Below, piece by piece: positions 34,058-42,936 of a stretch of 64,000 nucleotides of DNA. Under the pieces are notes generated by a model. The model was not told where the DNA came from. It made no database searches and saw nothing but the letters and a program-made list of their open reading frames with translations. Origin of the DNA: Alphaproteobacteria bacterium (GTDB lineage: Bacteria > Pseudomonadota > Alphaproteobacteria > Rs-D84). Made by a program: the position numbers and the translations under genes. The stretch lies in contig SUUM01000003.1 of NCBI GenBank assembly GCA_015062525.1, positions 88,012-152,011 on the forward strand, read 5' to 3'. Each line of letters starts with the position of its first letter. Position 1 is the first letter of the stretch.

Positions 34058-34723
34058 ATGTCTAAAAAAACTTCAGAAACTATAGTTGTAAAAAACTATA
34101 AAAAAACCGGTATTGTCGCGGCAATTGTTATTGTTGTTGCGGTGTTGGGGATTTGGGCTGTGCGCTCTTTTAACTCTGATTCTGGTTCATCTGTAGAAGA
34201 TGCAATCGCACTTGTCAGTGAAGAAGCTGTAAGCGGTGGCGATATGCGCATAGCGGTTGTTCGCATGGATGAAATTCAGAATACTGCCACTGCATTAAAA
34301 AACCTGCGTGAGCAAAAGGAAAAATATGAAGAATCCCTGCGTGATGAATTGACCCGCGACCAAAAGGCATTGGAAAAGGAAAAGGCCGAAATTGAAAAGT
34401 CCCAGGATGTCTTATCGCGCGAGGCTTTGCAACGCCGCATTGTTGACTATCAAAACAAGGTTACAAAATTACAGCGTGATTTGACCGAACGCGCTCAGGC
34501 AATTGAAATTTCATATCAAAAGGCATTGAACGAAGTTCAGAAGAAACATCTGGATCCGGTGGTCGAAGGTGTTATCGCGAAAAAGAAATTGTCCCTGGTA
34601 ATCGATGGCCGTATGGCACGCACGGGCGCAAATATTGCGAACCTGGACATCACGGACGAACTTATCAAGGCATTGGATAGAAAAGTATCCAAGGTAAAAA
34701 TGGAAACACCAAAGGGCTTCTAA
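34058..34723 (+). CDS. OmpH/Skp-family periplasmic chaperone-like protein
   Basis: The 221-residue protein has one N-terminal membrane span (TGIVAAIVIVVAVLGIWAV) rather than a cleaved signal. The OmpH domain begins GGDMRIAVVRMDEIQNTATALKNL. A long charged coiled coil (LREQKEKYEESLRDELTRDQKALEKEKAEIEKSQDVL in parts) forms the tentacles, and LDPVVEGVIAKKKLSLVIDG is the C-terminal family block. Skp holds unfolded outer membrane proteins. ATG 34058 has AAAGGA nine bases upstream; ATG 34049 would touch it. Confidence 0.82.
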   Translation: MSKKTSETIVVKNYKKTGIVAAIVIVVAVLGIWAVRSFNSDSGSSVEDAIALVSEEAVSGGDMRIAVVRMDEIQNTATALKNLREQKEKYEESLRDELTRDQKALEKEKAEIEKSQDVLSREALQRRIVDYQNKVTKLQRDLTERAQAIEISYQKALNEVQKKHLDPVVEGVIAKKKLSLVIDGRMARTGANIANLDITDELIKALDRKVSKVKMETPKGF

Positions 34724-34731
34724 TTAAAAAC

Positions 34732-34758
34732 AAAAAACCCGGCATCGCCGGGTTTTTT
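34732..34758 (+). terminator. Terminator after the OmpH-like gene
   Basis: AACCCGGC, ATC, GCCGGGTT and T6. Confidence 0.85.
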
Positions 34759-34762
34759 TATT

Positions 34763-34840
34763 CCCCTCCTATGGAGGGGGCGGACCAACGTAGTTGGTGG
34801 GGAGGGTTACTTAGATAAATAAAAGTTTAGTTGAGTAAAA
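34763..34840. repeat. R2-type palindrome plus fragment of the DUF559 inverted repeat
   Basis: CCCTCC-TAT-GGAGGG, then GGACCAACG-TAG-TTGGTGGGG (like 22940-22965), then GTTACTTAGATAAATAAAAG TTTAGTT, which matches the outer end of 20168-20236. No gene between. Confidence 0.6.
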
Positions 34841-34867
34841 ATAAACAGAATTTTTGTAAAAAAATTC

Positions 34868-34972
34868 TGTCATCCCGGTGCTTGACACCGGGACCCAGGT
34901 GATGAAAGCCTTATTGTTTGTGCGCATTTTATGCGCATAACCTGGGTTCCGTGGTCAAGCGTCAGAATGACA
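34868..34972. repeat. 105-bp MITE-like element R3, copy 1
   Basis: Ends are inverted: TGTCATCCCGGTGCTTGACA... at the left and ...GTCAAGCGTCAGAATGACA at the right, about 33 bp each. A second copy of identical length is at 42937-43041. Confidence 0.8.
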
Positions 34973-34985
34973 ATGTTTTTAATTT

Positions 34986-35351
34986 TTATTTTTGTTTGTT
35001 TTGCATTTCGATTTGTATTTGCAGCATGCGACCCTTTAATTCTTTTTCATATACACGTATGTTGTTTAAAAAATTTTGTGATTCTTGCGACAGTTTTAGA
35101 ATATTCTCAAGCGTAATTTTCAACACGGGATATTTAGCCAGACCAGAATTATACAATTCCATATTGATACCGTGTCGCTTAAAAATTTCCTGACAAATTG
35201 CCGTATATTTTTCCGATTGTGCAATACAATAAATGCAATGTGTTCCATTTCGGTCGGTGACATCAGGGGTATCTTGTAATAATTTTTTTAACAACTCAAC
35301 ATCCAATTTGTCGATGCCTGCGTTATATGAATTTATTTTAAAATGTCCCAT
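34986..35351 (-). CDS. Uncharacterised 121-residue protein, third gene of secreted-protein operon
   Basis: The protein (MGHFKINSYNAGIDKLDVEL...) is hydrophilic, without signal peptide or membrane span, with Cys residues in THCIYCIAQSEKYTAICQ and a C-terminal helical, possibly coiled-coil part (LKLSQESQNFLNNIRVYEKELKGRM in part). AAAGGAG precedes the start. It lies 17 bp after the 724-residue secreted protein, so it is probably co-transcribed from the leader at 38690. No family recognised. Confidence 0.65.
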   Translation of the reverse strand: MGHFKINSYNAGIDKLDVELLKKLLQDTPDVTDRNGTHCIYCIAQSEKYTAICQEIFKRHGINMELYNSGLAKYPVLKITLENILKLSQESQNFLNNIRVYEKELKGRMLQIQIEMQNKQK

Positions 35352-35368
35352 ATTTTACTCCTTTTTAT

Positions 35369-37543
35369 TTATTGCATTCCGACCGTAAATTCATCGGCCC
35401 AGTCCGCAACGGTTTGACCGCCAACAGAACACTTGACATCGTCAAACCCTTTTTTTATTTGATTTTTTTTTACAATTTTGTTGGACAGCAATCCACCAAC
35501 AGTTCCCAATACAACGCCTGCGGTTGCATCTGATGCCAAACGCGCGGTGTTGAATTTACCATCCTGGTTTTTCCATACACTAACATCTGCGCCCGTCGCA
35601 AACGCGTTTAACACAGACATAGCGGATGTTATTTTGTCTGTTGCGATGCGTCGTTTAGCTTCTAAATCGATACGTGCATTTACACGTTCAAATTTGGGGT
35701 CAACATATTGTGCAATCAGACCTGCCACTTCTGCACGTTGACCGTCGCTAAGTTTTTTTGTGTATTCATCCAGAATCTCGTATAACTGCCGGGTTTGACC
35801 ATCGGAAAAAGTTTGTGTGTATTGTCCAATTAACTCAATAACCTGTTTGGCATTAACCTTGGTACGAACTTGTGCCGCCAGACTTGTATATTTTCCACCC
35901 AATTCTTCGATTTGACGTGCAGTTTCTTGTATCAATTGTTTTTGCGCCGCTAATTCCATGGCAAGTATACCAATACTGCCCGTTATTACCGTCAGTTTTG
36001 CGTCATATTGACTTATCATAGCCTGTACTTGACGACATTGGGTATCACTCAGTTCTGCGTCCTTTAACGCCTGATTTACAATTTCCGCCACCTGTTCTTG
36101 GGTTGTGCATTGTGCAATACGTTTTTCCAAATTGCTCAATCTGTGTCTGTTTATTTGCAATGCCTGAACCCCGCTTACAATTTCAGTTGTGAAATGTTTG
36201 GCAAAATCAGTCGCATTATTCATGGCTGTGGTGGCGACATCCCCAGCCACTTGTATGACCATGCCAACCGTGTTCGCGGCAGATGTAATCACCGTCCTGA
36301 CGTTTTCATCAAAACTGTCCAATCTGTTTCCAAAAAATTGTAATGTTGATTTGTATGCATCTGTCATATTTTGGGATATGCTTTTTATAACATCGCCCCA
36401 AATATTTAGAATCTGAACTGTACCATCCTGAGCGATTTTTAATGCACCCAGTAAAGTTTTACCTGCGCTATCAAATATTCGCACTGTGCCATCTGTCATT
36501 GTCTGCAACGTTCCGACAAATGTTTTTCCCGCCGAATCTATAATGGACACAGTCCCGTTTGCCATTATTCTGAATCGTTCGGTTATATTGTCTGAAAAGT
36601 TCACAATAATTTCTGTTCCGCCATTTATACCTGCGACAGTTACATCGCGAACGTCGCCTGATACGGCACGTATGGTTTTTCCGGCCTCTGTAAATCCTGT
36701 TTTAATAAAATCTAGTGTGGCTATATAACCCCGGGTTGTGTTGTCGGATAAGGTTTGTAATACGCGCCCGCCAATACCAAGAACCTGAACTGTTCCATCT
36801 TTGGCAATTTTAAGCGCGCCAACGAATGTTTTTCCCGCACTGTCAAATATTCGCACTGTGCCATCTGTCATTGTCTGCAACGTTCCGACAAATGTTTTTC
36901 CCGCCGAATCTACAATGGACACAGTCCCATCTTTCATTATTCTGAAACGTTCTGTTATGTTGTCTGAAAAATTCACAATAATTTCCACACCACCATTTAT
37001 GGTGCTACTGGTCGCAGACCGAAAGTTTTTTCCAGATTCAGATAAAAACGTATTGGCGGTATCCCAAAAATTTGTTTTTTGGTTCACCGTAACGTTATTT
37101 GCAGTTGTAATATTTTTACAGTACTGGTTACCCACACGATACAAATCGGCACCCCCATCAACATCTGCCGCATGTGCGCCCATCAAAATGGATTCAACAA
37201 CGCATTTTTCCTGGATGTTATGCTGTACCCAACGATAACTTGTTCGACCACTGTCGCTGGTATTTATACACTCGTACACCGCATCATTTTGGATTCCTGC
37301 ATTACCAACAGCCGCATTTCGCAGGCGCTTTTTTGTGCCGGTCGTACAAAAGCCCGCGCCACACAGGTATGCATAACCTGGCTTGCCTTCGTTGCGCAGT
37401 TCACGCTGTTGTGTATCAGCGTACAGATAATCATCATATCCCGCATCACCACCGGATTTTAGCATGTCCGTGGTCAGTTCGCACCCCGCCAATGCAGTAT
37501 TTGCAATTAATAATAACAAAACAGAACAACTAATCTTTTTCAT
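35369..37543 (-). CDS. Large secreted repeat and coiled-coil protein of unknown function
   Basis: The 724-residue precursor has a signal peptide (MKKISCSVLLLLIANTALA-GCE). A Cys-containing N-terminal domain (AYLCGAGFCTTGTKKRLR) is followed by two near-identical copies of about 77 residues, starting ING-G-EIIVNFSDNITERFRI, spaced 124 residues apart. Inside each copy the unit DGTV-I-DSAGKTFVG recurs. Residues about 450-640 look coiled-coil, and the end has a glycine-rich segment (AGVVLGTVGGLLSN). The composition suggests a surface or periplasmic fibre-like protein. Middle gene of a three-gene operon. Confidence 0.7.
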   Translation of the reverse strand: MKKISCSVLLLLIANTALAGCELTTDMLKSGGDAGYDDYLYADTQQRELRNEGKPGYAYLCGAGFCTTGTKKRLRNAAVGNAGIQNDAVYECINTSDSGRTSYRWVQHNIQEKCVVESILMGAHAADVDGGADLYRVGNQYCKNITTANNVTVNQKTNFWDTANTFLSESGKNFRSATSSTINGGVEIIVNFSDNITERFRIMKDGTVSIVDSAGKTFVGTLQTMTDGTVRIFDSAGKTFVGALKIAKDGTVQVLGIGGRVLQTLSDNTTRGYIATLDFIKTGFTEAGKTIRAVSGDVRDVTVAGINGGTEIIVNFSDNITERFRIMANGTVSIIDSAGKTFVGTLQTMTDGTVRIFDSAGKTLLGALKIAQDGTVQILNIWGDVIKSISQNMTDAYKSTLQFFGNRLDSFDENVRTVITSAANTVGMVIQVAGDVATTAMNNATDFAKHFTTEIVSGVQALQINRHRLSNLEKRIAQCTTQEQVAEIVNQALKDAELSDTQCRQVQAMISQYDAKLTVITGSIGILAMELAAQKQLIQETARQIEELGGKYTSLAAQVRTKVNAKQVIELIGQYTQTFSDGQTRQLYEILDEYTKKLSDGQRAEVAGLIAQYVDPKFERVNARIDLEAKRRIATDKITSAMSVLNAFATGADVSVWKNQDGKFNTARLASDATAGVVLGTVGGLLSNKIVKKNQIKKGFDDVKCSVGGQTVADWADEFTVGMQ

Positions 37544-37562
37544 CTGGCACCCACCCTAACAC

Positions 37563-38441
37563 CTATTTCAACATATTACGCAAACCGACAAATGGGTTTG
37601 TGTCTGGATTACAATCTTGTGGACGGTCAGAATCAGTGTTCCACAACGATTTGTCATTACACACGTTTTCCAAATCGTCCAATGCATTTATAATTCTGTT
37701 GTACTCGGATTGATTGTTTTTTTTTAATGCCAACACTTGCGAACGCAACAATTCCTGACCTTCCAAAGCCTTTTGTCCCATAACTTTACCGCCAATCAAT
37801 TTGTTGCCAAACAATTCCATGGTGCCCACCCCGACCGCTGCGCTACCAACGGCGCCACCAACAGTTGCCCATGTGCGCCCACTTTTTTTAGCGTCCAATA
37901 TGCGTTTTTCTAACATTTTTTCATCAACCCACGAGCCGCAAGTAATATTTTGTCCCATTTCAAAATATTTACTGCCTATATCAGAAACATCTATTCTGGG
38001 GTCATAACTGCTTATATCAACACGAACAAAACAGGTATTGTTTTTTTGATTTTCTAAATCTTCGGTCATATAGGTATAGTTTGAAATATTGCTGTCGCGT
38101 GCAGCCCACACAAACGTATTTCCAATGCCAATATTATTAGATAAACATACATTGCGATATTTCATTATCTGTTCCAGCTCTGGGTCGGGTGCCTCTGCGA
38201 TTGGGGTACTGGCAATTGGTTTAATTGATTCTGATGGCGTATTGATATCAATGTTTGGGTTTTGATTTTGTTGCGCTTGTGTTATTGGTGCCCCAATCAA
38301 GGTCTTTTGCGCGGTCCCACGATGTGTGTTTGTATATTCACCAGATGCATTAACGACATTTCGACCTGCGCGCCCAGTGGGTGTGCCAATCGCACTAGAT
38401 GTCAAAGATAACACAATAACAAGACCGCAAATTTGCTTCAT
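37563..38441 (-). CDS. Secreted protein with glycine-zipper segment, paralogue of 21975-22853
   Basis: The 292-residue precursor has a signal peptide (MKQICGLVIVLSLTSSAIG) and a Thr/Asn/Pro-rich linker to about residue 85. The conserved domain follows: CLSNNIGIGNTFVWAARDSN, NNTCFVRVDISSYDPRIDVS, KYFEMGQNITCGSWVD and TWATVGGAVGSAAVGVGTME. Blocks and Cys match the 21975 protein. It is the first gene of the operon behind the structured leader 38456-38690; AGAGGGAAAAAA precedes the start. Family unknown. Confidence 0.75.
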   Translation of the reverse strand: MKQICGLVIVLSLTSSAIGTPTGRAGRNVVNASGEYTNTHRGTAQKTLIGAPITQAQQNQNPNIDINTPSESIKPIASTPIAEAPDPELEQIMKYRNVCLSNNIGIGNTFVWAARDSNISNYTYMTEDLENQKNNTCFVRVDISSYDPRIDVSDIGSKYFEMGQNITCGSWVDEKMLEKRILDAKKSGRTWATVGGAVGSAAVGVGTMELFGNKLIGGKVMGQKALEGQELLRSQVLALKKNNQSEYNRIINALDDLENVCNDKSLWNTDSDRPQDCNPDTNPFVGLRNMLK

Positions 38442-38455
38442 TTTTTTCCCTCTAA

Positions 38456-38690
38456 AACAAAAACCACCATGGAATCTGGTGGTCGGGGAGTTAGCAAATC
38501 GTCTTATCGTTGATTCTGTCGCTTTCGGGTTACACCCTGTTGTATCACAGACAGCCCCCCGACTGCTTATCAGTCAGGGACAAATAACGATGCAAAAACC
38601 ACAGGAACGTTATCGGATTAACGATACATTATTTTCGCACCGGATAAGACAGGCTTGCTACAGCCCCGAACCCAATTCCCATCAGGTTCA
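38456..38690 (-). promoter_or_regulatory. Structured 5' leader 3 with pseudoknot and terminator/antiterminator switch
   Basis: Minus strand, in 5'-3' order: stem GGGC/GCCT closes an 8-nt loop TGTAGCAA (within 38651-38666), whose TAGCAA pairs with TTGCTA (38492-38497). GTCTTATC (38643-38650) pairs with GATAAGAC (38501-38508), 8 bp. Segment 1 CCCTGACTG (38571-38579) pairs with segment 2 CAGTCGGGG (38557-38565), which also pairs with segment 3 CCCCGAC (38482-38488). Segment 3 adjoins the terminator TGGTGGT/ACCACCA (38463-38469 with 38477-38483), then TTTTTG. About 60 nt longer than leader 1. A -10-like TATGAT or TAAAAT lies at 38696-38706. Confidence 0.72.
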
Positions 38691-38743
38691 AGCAAATTTT
38701 ATCATAAAACAGGTCAGGAATACAAGTCTTTTCAATAAAACAC

Positions 38744-38772
38744 TTGCGAAATGAATAAATACGTTGTAACCT
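38744..38772 (+). promoter_or_regulatory. ileS promoter
   Basis: TTGCGA (38744-38749), 17-bp spacer, TAACCT (38767-38772). Predicted start is about 38779-38781, at the leader ORF. Confidence 0.45.
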
Positions 38773-38780
38773 GTAAGTCA

Positions 38781-38813
38781 ATGAAACAAACAACAATAAT
38801 TATTATTAAATAA
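38781..38813 (+). CDS. Leader peptide MKQTTIIIIK upstream of ileS
   Basis: ATG AAA CAA ACA ACA ATA ATT ATT ATT AAA TAA: four consecutive Ile codons just before an intrinsic terminator and ileS. The frame is also open from ATG 38751 (20 residues). Run of cognate codons plus terminator is the classical sign of attenuation; the function is inference. Confidence 0.6.
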   Translation: MKQTTIIIIK

Positions 38814-38842
38814 GGCTGCACTGCGCTTCGCACGGTGGCTGG

Positions 38843-38862
38843 GGCGCATGGGCGCCTTTTTT
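38843..38862 (+). terminator. ileS attenuator terminator
   Basis: GGCGC (38843-38847), ATGG, GCGCC (38852-38856), T6, about 22 nt before the ileS start. A competing TGCGC (38822-38826) / GCGCA (38844-38848) pairing is possible but only 5 bp. Confidence 0.65.
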
Positions 38863-38884
38863 AATACAAAACACAGGAAAAAAC

Positions 38885-41800
38885 ATGACATATAAAAAGA
38901 CCGATGCACGCCCAGATTTTACCGCGCTGGAACAGCAAATGTTGTCAAAATGGGCAAATGAAAACACATTTCATAAATCGTTGGAAAATACTAAATCTGG
39001 TCGTCCATTTTCATTCTATGATGGTCCCCCGTTTGCGAATGGTCTGCCACACTGGGGGCATTTGGGTGTATCGGTCGTCAAAGACATGATTGCGCGTTTC
39101 CAGACAATGACGGGGCGTCATGTGTCGCGTGAATTGGGATGGGATTGCCACGGTTTGCCGGCTGAAAACTCGGTCGAGAAAAAGCAATCTCGCCCCGCCA
39201 AAGACATTGTTGCCACCGACGGCATTGCGGCGTTCTGTGATATGTGTCGCACAGACGTTATGACATACACAAACGAATGGAATGCCTTTATTACCCGTAT
39301 GGGACGTTGGGTTGATATTGGTGATGGCTATGGCTATAAAACAATGGATAAAAATTATATGGAATCCATGCTGTGGACATTAAAAGAATTGTACAACCGT
39401 GGCCTGCTGTACAAAGATTACAGCGTTAATCCATACGATTGGGTCAATGGAACTGTTGTGTCTAATTCCGAAGCATCCCAGGATTATCGTGAAATTATTG
39501 ATGATGCGGTGACGGTCTGGTTTGAATTGGAAAATGGCGATCGCGCAATTGCATGGACAACAACGCCATGGACGTTGCCGGCAAATTCTGCGTTGGCGGT
39601 AAATCCGAACATGACATACCTGCGCATGCGGGATGCCGATGGCGCGGTTTATGTAATCGCAGAAAGTCGCCTGCGCGCATATGAAAAACAGTTTGCCAAC
39701 GCAACCGAAGTTGGTCGCGTGACGGGGGCAGATTTGGCGGGCATGCATTACACACCGCTGTTCCCATACTATGCAGGCACGTCTGATTTGCTGTATCAAA
39801 TCATCCCGGCGGACTATGTATCCGATTCCGACGGTACGGGCATTGTTCACATTGCGCCGGCCTATGGTGCGGACGACTTTTGGGCGGCAAAAAATATCGA
39901 CCCAAAATTCCCAGTTCTGTTAAATGTTGATAATTATGGCAACTTTACAGACGAAGTGGCGGACTTTGCGGGCGAAAACATCTTTGCGGCGACACCAAAA
40001 ATTATGGAATGGCTGAAATCAAATGGACGCCTGGTTAAAAAGGAACAGTATAAACACAGTTATCCATTCGGTGACCGGTCCAAGGAAAAATTAATCTATC
40101 GTGCGACCGATTCTTGGTATATTGACGTGCCAAAAATCAAAGATAAATTGCTGGCAAATAATAACAAGGTTAATTGGACGTCCGCCGGTGAACGTTTCCG
40201 TTCTTGGATTGAAAACGCGCGCCCTTGGTCAATTTCGCGCAATCGATTCTGGGGAATGCCACTGCCAATCTGGGAACGCGACGGCGAATATATGGTGTTT
40301 GGCTCAATCGCAGAACTGGAAGAATTCTTTGGGGTCAAGGTTGATGACCTGCACCGTCCAACATTGGACAAATTAACCAAAGACGGTTGGACACGCATCC
40401 CAGACGTATTGGATTGTTGGGTTGAATCAGGCTCTATGCCATGGGCGTCCCTGCATTATCCGTTTGAAAACGTTGAACGATTTAACGCGACGTTCCCCGC
40501 CGACTATATTATCGAAGGCCAGGATCAAACCCGTGGTTGGTTCTATGCATTGATGGTACTGGCGACGGCATTGTTTGACAAACCTGCGTTTATGGCGGTA
40601 TCTGCCAACGGTATGGTTGTGGACGAAAATAAAAAGAAATTCTCGAAATCCTTGCGCAACTTTGTGAACCCCGCAGAACAGATTGAACAGTACGGTGCGG
40701 ATGCGGTGCGTTTGTATATCTTGGGGTCTAATTTTATGAAGGCCGAACCAGTTCCCGTTGACAAAGAAGGCAAGGTCTTTGTTGAATCAACAAAAACAAT
40801 CCAAACACCATTGTGGAATGCGTATCACTTCTTTACGTTGTACGCGAACGCGGGCAACATCATCGCGCATGAAATGACCAACCCAACAAATCCGTTGGAT
40901 AAATATATCTTGGCGGAATTGAATATGTTGACCGACATTGTGCGTGATGCATTGAACGAATACAAACCAGACGTCGCCGTCAAAGAATTTGTACGATTCT
41001 TGGATATCTTGAACAATTGGTATATCCGTCGTGGTCGCGCCCGTTTCTGGAACGAAGAACAAGACGCGTTTGACACATTGTACACAGTATTGACGCGTTT
41101 CTGTCGCGTATTGGCACCGTTCGCGCCATTTGTGTCTGAATATATCTATACGAATCTGACGGGCGCGGAATCAGTACATTTAACATCGTTCCCAGAAACG
41201 GTCGCCACAGACAAAAAAATCGTGGACGATATGCGCCGAGTACAAATGATTGTGTCCGTGGGCAAACAATTGCGTGAACAGTATAAATTGCGCAACCGTC
41301 TGCCGTTAAATTCTTTGACGGTTGCGGGCGTGAATATGTCCGAATACGCAGATATCATCCAGGACGAATTGAATGTCAAATCGGTTGTGTTTAATGAATC
41401 GTTTGGCGACATCGCGGACAGTTTTGTGTACCTGATTACACCAAAAATCGGTGCGCGCCTGGGTGGTGCGTTAAAAGACATAATCCCATCGGTCAAACGT
41501 GGCGATTATGAATTGGTGGGCGACAAATTGTTGACCGCGGGCCATGAATTGAACGCGGACGAATTTGAAATGCGTCTGACCATGCGTGATGGTGTATCTG
41601 GTGCGGCATTGCCGGATAATACGGCGGTTGTTGTACTGGACACAGATGTTAATTCAGAATTGGTCGCCGAAGGGTTGGCGAACGATGCCCTGCGCTTTAT
41701 CCAAGACACGCGCAAGGCAGCGAATCTGGACGTATCTGACCGCATTGTTTTGACGTATACAGCCGACCCTGCATTGGCAAACGCGCTGGAAGCCCATAAA

Positions 41801-41908
41801 AAACGCATCATGCACGAAGCACTGATTGTCGAAATGGGTGCGGGCGACGGCGAATACGAAACCGAAATCGAAGGCTATAACCTGGCGATTTCTGTAAAAC
41901 GTGCATAA
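38885..41908 (+). CDS. ileS: Isoleucyl-tRNA synthetase, eukaryote-like (IleS2-type)
   Basis: The 1007-residue class I enzyme charges tRNA-Ile. HIGH is HWGH (56-59) in GPPFANGLPHWGHLGVSVVK, the form typical of the eukaryote-like bacterial IleRS, which in studied cases is insensitive to mupirocin (family knowledge; untested here). KMSKS is KKFSKSLRNF near residue 585. The editing domain (AWTTTPWTLPANSALAV) is present. No C-terminal zinc finger of the IleS1 type is seen. The nth gene overlaps region just after the stop. Confidence 0.96.
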   Translation: MTYKKTDARPDFTALEQQMLSKWANENTFHKSLENTKSGRPFSFYDGPPFANGLPHWGHLGVSVVKDMIARFQTMTGRHVSRELGWDCHGLPAENSVEKKQSRPAKDIVATDGIAAFCDMCRTDVMTYTNEWNAFITRMGRWVDIGDGYGYKTMDKNYMESMLWTLKELYNRGLLYKDYSVNPYDWVNGTVVSNSEASQDYREIIDDAVTVWFELENGDRAIAWTTTPWTLPANSALAVNPNMTYLRMRDADGAVYVIAESRLRAYEKQFANATEVGRVTGADLAGMHYTPLFPYYAGTSDLLYQIIPADYVSDSDGTGIVHIAPAYGADDFWAAKNIDPKFPVLLNVDNYGNFTDEVADFAGENIFAATPKIMEWLKSNGRLVKKEQYKHSYPFGDRSKEKLIYRATDSWYIDVPKIKDKLLANNNKVNWTSAGERFRSWIENARPWSISRNRFWGMPLPIWERDGEYMVFGSIAELEEFFGVKVDDLHRPTLDKLTKDGWTRIPDVLDCWVESGSMPWASLHYPFENVERFNATFPADYIIEGQDQTRGWFYALMVLATALFDKPAFMAVSANGMVVDENKKKFSKSLRNFVNPAEQIEQYGADAVRLYILGSNFMKAEPVPVDKEGKVFVESTKTIQTPLWNAYHFFTLYANAGNIIAHEMTNPTNPLDKYILAELNMLTDIVRDALNEYKPDVAVKEFVRFLDILNNWYIRRGRARFWNEEQDAFDTLYTVLTRFCRVLAPFAPFVSEYIYTNLTGAESVHLTSFPETVATDKKIVDDMRRVQMIVSVGKQLREQYKLRNRLPLNSLTVAGVNMSEYADIIQDELNVKSVVFNESFGDIADSFVYLITPKIGARLGGALKDIIPSVKRGDYELVGDKLLTAGHELNADEFEMRLTMRDGVSGAALPDNTAVVVLDTDVNSELVAEGLANDALRFIQDTRKAANLDVSDRIVLTYTADPALANALEAHKKRIMHEALIVEMGAGDGEYETEIEGYNLAISVKRA

Positions 41909-41909
41909 T

Positions 41910-42557
41910 ATGTTGACACCGCAAAGATATTTTGAATTGGTACCACCGACCGTTGATATGACAATACGGTCGGAACTGTACCATACAAATGAATTTAACT
42001 TTGCGGTGGCGGTGATTTTATCGGCCCAGGCAACTGATAAAAAGGTGAACGAGGTTACCCCATCCCTGTTCCGCGTCGCGCCAACGCCACAAAGAATGTT
42101 GGAATTGGGTATTGACGGGCTAAAAGAACATATCAAAGTAATATCGTTCTTTAATAACAAGGCGAAAAACATAATCGCCCTGGCGGAACGTCTGGTGGCG
42201 GAAAATATGACCGACACATTCCCAGACAAATACCACAACCGCGATGTATTGATGAAATTACCCGGTATTGGCCAGAAAACCGCAAATGTCGTCTGTAATG
42301 TTCTGTGGCATGCGCCAAATATCGGTGTTGATACGCATGTGTTCCGTAATGCACACCGATATGGCTGGGTGGATGACGCGGACAATACGCCCGAAAAAGT
42401 GGAATCAAAGTTAATTAAAATAATTCCAAAAAAATATCACCCAATTGTAAATCATGTGATGGTTCTGCATGGTCGCTATACGTGCAAGGCCCTGCGCCCC
42501 GCGTGTGATAAATGTCCGGTTGCCAAATGGTGCCCAGCCCCAGACAAAAGGGCATGA
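41910..42557 (+). CDS. nth: Endonuclease III
   Basis: The 215-residue DNA glycosylase/AP lyase removes oxidised pyrimidines. The helix-hairpin-helix LPGIGQKTANVV contains catalytic Lys123, and Asp141 is in VDTHVFRN. The 4Fe-4S cluster Cys are C192, C199, C202 and C208 (spacing 6-2-5). ATG 41910 starts one base after the ileS stop, so the two are in one transcript; GTG 41901 is less likely. Confidence 0.95.
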   Translation: MLTPQRYFELVPPTVDMTIRSELYHTNEFNFAVAVILSAQATDKKVNEVTPSLFRVAPTPQRMLELGIDGLKEHIKVISFFNNKAKNIIALAERLVAENMTDTFPDKYHNRDVLMKLPGIGQKTANVVCNVLWHAPNIGVDTHVFRNAHRYGWVDDADNTPEKVESKLIKIIPKKYHPIVNHVMVLHGRYTCKALRPACDKCPVAKWCPAPDKRA

Positions 42558-42632
42558 TTATATAAGTTTATCAAACTCGTCCCTTTGTTCGTGATACATT
42601 TGATCGTACAAGCGATAAAAACTTTCGCGTTA

Positions 42633-42667
42633 GTCATTGGTCATCGGTCATCAGTCATCTGTCATTA
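42633..42667. repeat. Five 7-bp GTCATYN tandem repeats
   Basis: GTCATTG GTCATCG GTCATCA GTCATCT GTCATTA in a row; similar TGACTGATGAC strings occur at about 19585-19612 and 43065-43084. Confidence 0.65.
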
Positions 42668-42936
42668 GTGGGTGGAAAAATTAAAAACTACCGTCATACC
42701 GGCGCAGGCCGGTATCCATTGTGTTCTACGAACTTTATTATTTGCGCTATGAAACATTAGCCCCCGGCCTAGTATCACCCACAAAAATTTTCAATTTTTG
42801 CGGGACCCGAAATCGGGGTGACGGCTTTTCTTTTAGAAATTAAAAACCTTTGTCATTACCGCGCAGGCGGTAATAGGGACCACAAACCGCGCACAACGTG
42901 CGCCAAACTTAAACAGAATTTTTTTACAAAAAATTC

